DNA of 64,000 bases from Neotamlana laminarinivorans (GTDB taxonomy: Bacteria > Bacteroidota > Bacteroidia > Flavobacteriales > Flavobacteriaceae). Under the pieces are notes generated by a model. That model was not told the DNA's origin. It made no database searches and saw only the letters and a program-made list of their open reading frames with translations. Positions 48,679 through 60,600 of this stretch are shown piece by piece (positions within the stretch are counted from its first letter, which is position 1; each line of letters starts with the position of its first letter). Both the position numbers and the translations under genes were made by a program. Location: the NCBI RefSeq assembly GCF_020523925.1, contig NZ_JAJAPW010000001.1, positions 833,597 through 897,596 on the forward strand, written 5' to 3'.

Positions 48679-51600
48679 TTATCTGTAAAGGGTAAAATGA
48701 CCTACAAAATTTCTGTCATCTTCTTTATCGTTAAGTTTAACAATGTACCAATAATCTCCTGTTGGTAATTCTTTACCTTTATATTTTCCATCCCACTTAT
48801 CGTTTACTCCTAACGTTGCTATTTTTCTTCCATACCTATCAAAAATATCAAAGGTTAAATTAGTGTATTGGTTTGCACAGTCTGGTCCCCAACCATCTAG
48901 AACTCCATCTCCATTTGGCGTAAAGTAATTTGACAAACAAATATCAATAAACTCAAAATAACGGGTTACTGATACACTACAACCATTAGTATCTGTTACC
49001 GTAACTGTATAGTCTCCAGACTCTCTAATAAAATAAGAACTATCACTACCCTGTGAATCTCCATTTAAGGTAAATTCATAACCTCCTGAACCTCCTGTTG
49101 CTGTGGCAACTATCTCGTTTATATCGCCGTCTGCAATCGATAACCCTAAAGCATCAAACGCTTCAATTTCGAAATCGATAATCTCTTCACAGGTATTGGA
49201 ATGTCTTACTGTTATAAAATGTGTACCTGATGATAAATCTGTAAATACATTTTCTGTTTGATAGGTACCGCCATCTAATGAATAATCTATTTCTGTTAAA
49301 TCTATTTCTGTATCATCTACATTTACTATAACCATGTTACTTGTAGCATCTATACCATTTGTACAATACTCAATTTCAAGGTCGGCTATAATTTCTACAG
49401 ATTCTGGGAAGGCTATATTCCATTCTGATTCACATCCATTGGAATCAATAACATATAGAATATGATCCCCTCCTGATAATCCTGTAAAATCAAACTGTGT
49501 TTGTGTTGCTGTTCCTGTAAAATAACTTCCATTTACATCATCTAGAGTAACGCTATATGGCATTTCTCCTCCAGAAATCTCTATACTAAACTCTCCATCT
49601 TGATCACCCGTACAAGCTTCTGGATAAATGGAATCTGGTACAATACTAACCGATACAAATTCTGGCTCGGTGATGGTAAAATCGTAAAGTACAAAACATC
49701 CTAATTCATCTTGAGCTATAGCTTGATAAGTTCCTGGTGCTAAATCTGTAAAAATTGGTGTATCAAAAAACTGATCTAATCTTGGTGAAATAGCATATTT
49801 AATAAGTCCGGTTCCTCCGGATGCAGTAATCTCTAACATACCATCATTCTCTCCTGCACAAAGTACATCAGTAACATCAAAAACTGCTGTTAATGGGTCG
49901 TCAGGCTCAGTAATTTCAACTAATGAACTGGTTTCTAAACAGTCTCCACTATTTACTCTTACTTGATAAATCCCTGCTGGTAATTCTGTAAATATACCTG
50001 GACTATCTTGGATTACTGGAGTTATTGCATTTCCTGTGCTATCTTCTAAAGTATAAATATAATTACCTAAACCTCCTTGTGCTGTTGCTATTATAACACC
50101 TGTTTGGTCGCCATAACAGTTTATAGTAGCGTTTTCTGTATCTATTTCAATTTCTAAATCTGGTAAAGGATCTATTGTTATTTCGTTAGAAACATTCGAG
50201 GTACACGCATTAGCATCCCGCACATAATACTGATAGGTTCCTGGGGTTACAGCAAATGTAGTTGATGATGTAAATGTGCCTAAAATAATTGCAAAATCTG
50301 ATGTTTCACTGTATTCATAACTTCCTGTTCCACCCGTTGCATTTAATGTTAAAGAGGCATCTGTTGTACATGTTTGTGTAGTTGTTGTTACTAAACTTGC
50401 CATAACTTCATCTGGCTGTGTTATGGTAATATCTGCTGATGTACCTACACAATTATAACCATCAGTTACAGTTACATTGTAAGTTCCTGCTACTAACCCG
50501 TCGAAAATCGGAGAGGTTTGAGGTCCTGAACTACTTACAGTTGGTGACAACATATTTAATGTATAACTATAATTACTGCCTTGGCCTCCAATGGCTGATA
50601 CAGTTATTCTGCCATCTGAATCTCCGTAACATGTTAACATAGTGGTATCTGGAATAGCAGTTACTACAATTGAATCTGGATTTACTAAAACAACATTAAC
50701 TGAAGCAATACAACCCGAAGCATCTCTTACACTAACTACATAATCGTTAGCTACTAAATCTTCAAAAGTGGTTTCACTTCCGTAAGGTACTATTATGGTT
50801 CCTGTTAAAGTTTCTAACTGATATTCATAATCTAACCATCCCCCTGAAGCTACTACAGAAATTGAACCGTCGTTATTTCCAGAAACACAAGTTATTTCAG
50901 TATGTGTTTCAGTAATTGTTAATGCCTCTGTTGGTGCATCAACTGTAAAGTTTTGCGAAACTGTACAATAAGGCGTATTCGTTAAATTAGCAGTTATTGT
51001 GTAGGTACCAGATGCCAATCCGCTAATTGTTGTTGGACCTGCATTTGCAACTGTTCCTGTAGTTACAGTCGCTCCTGTACTATCAAAAACTGTGTAGCTA
51101 AACGCTCCAGATTCATCTGTAGGCGTTGGTACTCTATCTATAAATGTAACATCTACACTTCCATCAGTATCACTAAAACAAGTTACATTAACAACAGAAT
51201 CTATTTCTAAAGTAAAAGTATTAGGATCGTTTACATAATGTATAGTTTCTAAAGTACAATTAGTGTCTAAGTTTATAACAGTTATGGAATAATTACCTAT
51301 TGGTAAACCTGTAAACACGCCTGTTGTATTTGTTTGATTATAAATACCTCCATATACTCCAGTAGCATCAATATCCTGAACTGTAAACTCTAAATTTGTT
51401 GGTGCTGGCCCTGTTGAGTTAACAGTTACAGTAATATCTTCATCATTAGTACAAGTAATTGCATTATCAACAGTTACATCTATACTTTCTAAAGATGTAA
51501 AAGGAGAAATTGTAGCTGTAGTACTTCCTACACAACCATTATCGTCATATACATTAATAGTGTAAGTACCACCTGAGAAATCAGATTCAGTATAAGAAGT

Positions 51601-54600
51601 ATTAGCTCCATATTGTACAACATTACCTGATTTTATGAATTCGTAAATTGTATAGTTTGAAGACCCTCCTGTTACATTTGTTACAGTTATTGAAGCATAA
51701 TTAACCGCATTTACACCTGTGTTACATGCATACTCTACAACTGTTGGTGCCGCTACCGTTATGGTATTAGGTTCGTTAACTACTACATTTGCAGTTTCAA
51801 TACAACCTCTACCTGAGTTAACTTGTATTGTATAAGTTCCTGCACTTAAACCTGTAAATACATTTGATGTTTGAGCTGCCACAACAATAGGTGCTGTTAT
51901 TTCATATGTATAAATTGGATTGTTATTACTTGCTGGTAAATCTACAGTAATAGTACCATCGCTGCCACCATTACAACTTACATCAGTAGATGCAGCAGTA
52001 AAGGTTACTGGAGTTGCTGCTTCTACTGTAATAGATGCACTATTTGTACACGTGGTTACATCATCTGTAACTGTAATAGTATAGGTTCCTGATGGCACAC
52101 CAGAAAATACGTTTCCACTAAAACTTATAGTCGCTGGACTTGGACTAATTGTGTAACTATAGGTTCCTGAACCACCAGTTGCATTTACTGTAATTACACC
52201 ATCATCATCAGTACAAGAAGGTACTGTTGTTAATTCTGGAGTAATACCTAGAGCATTATAAATTTCTATAGTATTTGTACTTGTAGCTGTACACCCATTA
52301 GCATCTTTTACAGTAACAGTATAAGTTCCTGGCGCATTTACTGTAAATGTATCGCTTGTTTGATAAGAACTTCCACCATCAATACTATATTCAAAAGGAG
52401 CTATTCCAGTTGTATTTGAAACTGTGAATGTATATGGATCTCCTGTTAAGTTACATTGATTAGATGCAAAACTTGGTAAAGTAACCGTTGGTAGTGGATC
52501 TGTTGTAATAGTAACATCAATCATTGCCGGACAATTATTCACATCTAATACATAAACATCCCAGTTCGTGTTTACAGAAGCATCTAAAATAGCTGAGTCA
52601 CTATTAGTATAATCTCCAGCTACAGGAGTGACTCCATCTTCTACAAAAGCATAAGTATATGGCGATGTACCTCCGGTTGCTGTTACTGTTACTTGAGCAC
52701 CTGTATTACAATTTGCATTTATATTACTTGTTTCTGTTAATGAAACTGTTGTTGGTTCTGATACTGTTATAGATGACGTTGCTGTACAACCTGTAACTTC
52801 ATCTGTAATATCAATGGTATGTGTTCCGGTTGGCAAGCCTGTTAATACAATATCGCTTATTGTTTGAGCTGTAATTACGGTTGTTCCTCCATCTAAAGAA
52901 TAACTATAAGTACTGCTAAAGTTTGAAACTGTAAAAGTAACTTCTCCATCGGTACTTCCGTTACAACTTACATCTGATACTAATAAGCCAGAAACAGTAA
53001 TATTTGTAACAGGGTTAACTGTATATGATTCTTGGTAAGTACAACCATTAGCATCAGTTACTTCAAACAAATATGTATCTGGTAAAAGACCTGTGTATGT
53101 TCCTGTAGAATCGCCGGTTGTATTAGAGGTTGCACTTGCTGGCTCTAAAATAGCATAACTTACTGGCATTACTCCTCCTGTAGTTGTAAGTGTAACATCA
53201 CTTGTAGTATTAATACAGGTAATATCGGTTGAAGCAAAGTCTAAATCCGTTGGTGGATCCAATGCTGGTACATTTTGAGTTTCAGTTGCACTTAAACAGC
53301 CATTGCTATCCATTACAACTATAAATACATCACCTGGTGTATTGGTTGTATAAGTATTGTTTGATGAGAATAATGTACCTCCATCGAAGCTATACGTGTA
53401 TGGTGATGAACCTCCACTAGCCGTTACGGTAATTGTAGCTGCCTGAGATGCATTTGAAGCATCACAAGTTAAACCTTGAGTTAAAGTAGGACTAGCTACT
53501 ACTATAGTTGGCTCAATTAATGTAACTGAAACTGGTGCTGATACACAAGATTTACTGTCTCTTACAACAACACTATATGTATTTGGTAATAAACCAGTAA
53601 ACACATTAGAAGTTAAAAACGTTGTACCTCCATCAATACTATATTCATAAGGACCTTCTGTTCCTGAAGCTGTTACTGTAATAGTACCATCACTTCCACC
53701 GTTACAACTTATATCTGTATGAATTTCTGTTGCTACTGGTGTCCCTAAAGGGTCTACAGTTATTATATTAGATGTAGCTTGACAGGATTGACTATTTGTA
53801 ACTCTAAATTCGTAAGTTCCAGATGTTGTAACAGTATAAGTATCACTAGCTATAACCGCGAAAGCACCACCATTTATACTTACCTCATAAGTATACGGAC
53901 CTACACCAGTACCTCCGCTTGGTGTTAAAACTATGGTGCCATCTGGAGATGTTGTACAATCTATATCTTTTGTTAAATCAGCATCTAGTTGTAATTGAGG
54001 CTCTACCGTATATGTTGTAGAGGCAATACAACCATTGTCATCTTGAATACTCAAAGTATATGTTCCAGGCGTATTTAATGTAAAATTCGGATCGTTTTGA
54101 TAAGCGCCACCGATACTATAGGTTGCATTACTATTATATGTTGTACCCGTTATTGTAATTGATATTGGGCTACCAACATAACATTGTGTTGCTAAAGTAT
54201 CAATGGTTGGCTCTGCATCTCTTGGTAAGAAAATTGTATCGAATTGTTCACAACCATAAGCATCACGAATGTAAATATCATAAGTTTGATTTCCTGCTAA
54301 GTTGAAAGCATTAGATGTTCCCCAGCTTGATGGATCAGGAGTATTTCCTGTAACCACGGCCTGATATTCGTAAGGTGATGTTCCGTTTTGACCAACGGCA
54401 ATTATTGTACCTAAATCATTACAATTTTCATTTTCTGAAACTGATGCTGAAACCGATAATAATACTGCTGATTCTGTTATATTAAACTCTGTTGTAGCAA
54501 CACTACAACCTGCGTTAGGAGCTCCTAAATCCTCTGTTATAACAACTACATATGTTCCAAAATCTAATGGGCCTAAGTTGGTAACATTTAAAGTTCCGTT

Positions 54601-57600
54601 TGATGGTACCGTACCTGATCCCGTTACTCCTGTTGAAGTTAAAGAAAGTGCTTCAAAAACTTCGTAAGTAACATTAATATCAGAACCGTAAGTACTATTA
54701 ACATCAAAACTCACATTACCATTTCCCGAACCTGTACAAGTAATATTTGTAGGTACTACATTTGATGATGTTAATGTTGAATTTGTTGGAACTACGTCAC
54801 CTGCTGTTTCGTAATAATAACACCCTGTTGTATCGTCATACACCACAAAGGTATAAGTTACACCAGGAATAAGCCCTGTAAACGTTGTACCTGCAGGAGA
54901 ACCAATTCCAAGTTGCCATGCTGCAGAACCATCATAAGTCATTCCTGATCCTGTGTAAATTGCGAAGTAAAAAGGTCCAGAACCTACAATACTTGTAGAT
55001 GTACCAATACTTACATCGACCTGTCCTCCTAAAACACAATCTACAGTAGGATCAGCAATAATAATATCTAAATCATCTGGTGGTGAAGCAACTAAAATAT
55101 CTTGCTCTAAATAAGTACAACCGTTGGCATCTGTAATTATAATTTCATATAAACCAAAATCAACTACTTCAAAAACTTGGGTAGTTCCTGTTTGATTAGT
55201 GATTGTATTATCATATCCATTGGCACCCGTTACATGATAGGTATACTCTGTTGTACCTCCTGAAACGGAATCTATAATAATTTCTCCTAAAGATATTCCA
55301 CCTGTACCACAAGTAATTGGTGTAACACTATAATTCAAAACAATAGGCGAAGGCTCTGTAATATTAATTGTATCTGTATCTGTACATCCCTTAGCATCCG
55401 TAACCGTAATCGTATAATTTCCGGCTGTTAAACCTGAAGTTTGTGTACCATAATCTGTACTCGTTGTATTATTATAAACATTTATTACAAATGGAGATTG
55501 CCCTAAAGACATATCTATTGTTACATCAATTGCTGCAGTAGCCTCGCCACTACAAGTAATTTGAGCTGTTTGTACTACTGAAGTTATACTAGGGTTTACA
55601 GGAGTTGTAACTGTTACCTCATTAGTTTCTACTATACATCCTACCGAATCAGTAATTCTAAACATATAAGTACCTGCAGTTGTTGTAGAATAAGTAAACA
55701 TGGAACCTGAAAGTGTAGGTGTAAATGCTGTATACGATGAACCACTGTCTGTAGATACTTCAAAAGTTGAGTATGAAGCTGATCCACCAGAAATATCTAC
55801 ATCAATTGTTGCGTCAATTGGTGCAGCACATGTAATATCTTTTGTTAATAAAGCGTCTGCTTGTAATTGTGGGTTAACTACTAAACTTTGTGATGCTGTA
55901 CAACCATTTCCATCTTGTATGGTAAAGGTATATGTTCCTGGTGCAGTTATTGTAAATGTTGGACTTGTTTGAAAGCCAGAGCCCATACTATACATTGCCG
56001 TACCTACTGATACAGTTCCAGTTAAATTAATAGTTAAATCGTTACCAATATAACATTGTGTTGCTATAGGGTCTAAAGTTGGTTGAGCATCTGCTGTAAT
56101 TGTAACTGTTGTAAATGTAATACAATCATTGTTGTCTTTTACATAAACATCCCAAGTTAAATCTGTGGCAGAATTAGTATCTACTGTTACCACATTATTA
56201 CTAGAATAAGATGCTAATGCTGGTGCCGATGCTCCTGAAATAACTGCTGCATATGTATAATTTGGTGTTCCTCCTGAAGCTGATACTGTAATTTGAGATG
56301 TATCGTCATCACAATAAACATTTGTGGTTGTTGCCGATAAAGCTAGAGCATTAGCTGGTTGTGAAACAATAACGGAAGCTGTATCTGTACATCCGGTTGC
56401 TTCATCAGTCACCTCAATTGTATAAGTACCTGCCGCTAATCCTGTTAAAGGTATTGAATTTGCGGTTTGTCCTGTTATAACAGTTGTACCACCATCTAGT
56501 GTGTAGCTGTAAGAACCTCCAAAATTAGATATACTAAATGTTACCGCTCCAGTTGAGTCTCCAAAACAAGCAACATCGGTATTTAAATTTCCTGTTGCAA
56601 CAATATTTGTTACCGGTGAAACAGTAAATGATTCTTCGTAATAACAATTATTTTCGTCAGTTACTCTAAATATGTAAGTATCTGGCGCTAAACCTGTAAA
56701 AGTACCTGTTGCAGCTCCTGTGGTATTTGAAGTTGCACTTGCAGGAGATTGTATAGAGTAAGTTAACACACCAACTCCATCTGTTGCTGTTAATGTAACA
56801 TCGCTTGTTGTAGCTAAACATGTTACTGTTGTTGCAGAAAATGCAATATCTGAAGGTGGGTTTAAAGCTGTTAACGTAACACTATCGCTAAACACACATC
56901 CGTTGTCATCTCTTACAGAATAAGTGATGGTTTGATCGCTACCATTATCATTAATAGTTAAGGTATTTGTTGCCGAATAATTTGAACCATTAAAACTATA
57001 TTGATAGGGTGAACTACCTGTAGTTGGAACATTAATAGTTATTTGTGCCGATTCAAAAGTATTTGAAACGTTACATGAAAATTCTGTAACTGTATGTGTT
57101 GTTGTTAAGGCTGTTGGTGCTGTTAAAGTTACCGAACCATTATAGATACAACCATTATCATCTCTTACTTGATAAGCATATGTTCCTTCTGATAAATTTT
57201 CGAATAACGAGGTTGTTGTAAAACCTGCTGAATCAAAATTATATTCATATGGTGCAGTTCCACTTGATGCTACAATTTGTACAGAACCATTAGAATCTCC
57301 ACTACATAAAGGATTAACTGTTGTTTCTGTAGCTGTAGGATTTGTTATTGGATTAATAACCACTGAAGCCTCTGCTATACAATTCTCGGCATCTGTAATT
57401 CTAAAATAATATGTTCCATCGGTAGAAACTGAGTAAGTAAATGGGCTTGCTGACGGTGTTGGAGTAATTGCTGTATAAGTTGTTCCGTCTGTAGAAACTT
57501 CATAACTAACATAAGGTGTGTAACCTCCTGTATAACTAATCTCGATTTCTGCATCTGGTGAGGTTGTACAATCTAAACCTTTTGTTACGGCTGCATTTAA

Positions 57601-60600
57601 TTGTAATTCTGGTTCAATTGTTTCTGTACCTAAAGCGTAAGTACAACCGTTAGAATCTCTAACAATTATGTCATAACTACCTGGTGTTAAATTACTAAAT
57701 ACATTATTTGAAGTAAATGATCCTCCATTAATATTATATTCATAAGGCGTTGAACCTCCAGATGCAATAACCTCTAAAGAGACTCCTGTGCTAGCATCAT
57801 AACAATACCCTGTTGTAACATTTATTGTAGCAGTTGGCCCTGTTGGATCTGTAATGTTTACAGGTGTTGTAGCTGTACAACCTTGTGAGTCTGTAACTCT
57901 TACTACATAATTCCCTGCTACTACATTAGTTAAAACACCATTTGCTGGGAATGTAGCTACTAAATTTAATGTAGAATCTTCTAATAATTCGTATGTATAT
58001 GCTGCTGTACCTCCTGAAGAACTTGCTTCAAGTGTTGCTCCATCTAAACAAGTTGGTGGTGTAACATCTACATTTAATATTAATATAGTAGGTTCAAAAA
58101 TTTCTTGAGTAAAAGGGAATTCACAAGTATCTGATGCATCATCGTATCTAATTTGCACATCATATACTGCTGCTAACAAACCTGTTATTGTATACGGAGA
58201 TGTAGTTTCTGTTACCCAAGTTACTCCGCCATCTACAGAATATTGATATCCATTTGTGGCATCAAAATTTTCAACAGCTATTGTTATTTCACCATCAGAA
58301 GAACCTGAACATGAGACATCTGAGGTTCCTGTTATTTCAGCTGAAAATGCATTACCCGAATTTACAACAAAAGGAAAATCTATTGTAGTAACACAACTAA
58401 CCGGTAGTTGGTATACATTAATATCGTCAATAGCTATATCATTACCATTAATACCAAAAATATTTGTTCTAACAACAAAATCTAATTCTGTATTATTACC
58501 TGGATTTAATTCTATATTATATTCATTCCATTGTTCGTTTTCAGAAATAGTACCCGTTGTAATAGATGATACAATATCGCCAGTTGTTGGATCTAAAACA
58601 GCTAATAGCAAATCTGGTTCTATACGGTTTCTATTTTCTTCAATTACATTAGCTACAAATAAATTTACACGAATTGGTTGATTAGGTATTACATCTGTAA
58701 TTCGTTTCTTGTAAAAATTATCGTCTAAAGAAATTCCAGCTGTAGTTGATGGATCACCTATATTTACTAATAAGTACCTTCCAAAGGTAGATCTATCTCC
58801 AGAAGTATGATCTATTGGATTCCACCATGCGCCAAAAGGACTTTCAATGTTATATGTAACAGAATATTCGCCATCATTTACAGAAATAGCAGCTCTACCA
58901 TCTCCAGGTCTTACTTGCGATTCAAAAATATAAAAATCAATTCCAGGTGACTCAACATTTGTTTCACCGAAGCCAAAATTCTCGGTTAATAAATTACTAA
59001 AAGTTGGTACATCTTCTAATTTATATTCTACAGTGATAACATGAGACCCTTCTGAAACATCTAAAAAGGTTTTAGGATCGGCAGTATTTGTGTTTTCAAC
59101 ACCATCTAAATAATAGGTATAGCTAAAAGTACTATTATCCTCGTTATTAACGGTTACTGTTGCATTTGCTGAACCATCACAATTAAAATCTGGATCACCA
59201 ACAGTTATTGTTGGAGGTACAGGTTCTGGATCTAAAACGATATCTGGCATGGCATAAATACAACCATTTGAATCTCTTATATATAAAGTATAAGTACCAG
59301 GATCTACATATGCCTCGCTTGTAGTTACCCAAGTAGCCTGATTATCAAAACTATATTCGTAAGGTGCCGTTCCTCCTTGTGGGTTTGTAATTCTTAATGC
59401 TCCCTCTCCTGAGGCACCACAACCTGCTAATTGAGAAACTCCTCCCGATGCTGTAACCGCATCGTCTGGTTGTGTAATTGTATAATCGGTTACTTCACTG
59501 TAACAATTTACACCATCGATAGAATATTGGATTATTGTAGAATATGTTCCTGCATCTAAATTAGAAAATGTTGAAGAATTACTGTATGTTGCTCCGTTAT
59601 CTATACTATATTGTATGCTATAGCCATTTGCATTGGTTACATTAAATTCTATTACACCTGTACTTTCATTATAACATAAAATATCGGTTACATTTACATT
59701 AAAAGTTGGTGCATCTAGGGCTTCAACGGTAATTGATGTTTCTGTAGTACAGTTATTATAATCTACAACAGTTATATTATAAGTACCTGCAGAAGTTACC
59801 GTATAAGTTGCAGTACCTTGAAAATCTGTTGTGCTGTTAATAAAATATGAATATGGAGCTGTACCTCCAACTGGATAGATTGTTAATTCTCCATCTTCGC
59901 AGGTTAATGCTGTAGTTAAAGCAACAGTTGCTGTTAATTCGTCTGGACTAATAATTTCTATATCTTCGGTATGTAAACAACCATCTTCAGTTTCAATATT
60001 AACGGTATATGTTCCTTCACTTAAATTATTAAAAGTATAATCATTATCCGCTATTGGACCTACACTATTAACTAAAGTTGCTCCATCGTAAATAGAGAAA
60101 CTGTATTGCCCTCTAGCATCGTTAGCTGCTAAAACAACACTACCTAAATCTCCATAACATAATGGTTGATTTATAATTACAGAACCAGAAAAATCTACAT
60201 CTCTTATTTGTACATCTGGAACCGTAAAAACACATGGATTTGGAGATACGCCAACTTGTCTTATATAAACAGTGTATAAACCTTCAGTTGAAATATCAAA
60301 AACATTACTATTTTGATAATTTGTACCATCTATACTAAATTCGTAACCACTAGGTATACCACCAACTCTAATTTCACCATCTGTATCACAATATATATCT
60401 GTTGCTGTTACGTTTGGTTCTAAAACATTTGTGTATACATTAAAAAAGAATCTATTAAAACAACCTCCATCATAATTTAATGTAAGTCGGTATTGTCCTT
60501 CTGTATCTATTGTAAAATTAGACCCTGTTCCTACTTGGTTCCATGTACATGAGGTATCTTCATTAGCACAATCTTGATTTGCTACTGCTGTACAGCTACT

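Noticed and set aside
58256..58681. 141-residue plus-strand open frame inside the SprB-like gene
   Set aside because: Antisense shadow of a long, consistent repeat protein; no promoter or recognisable domain.
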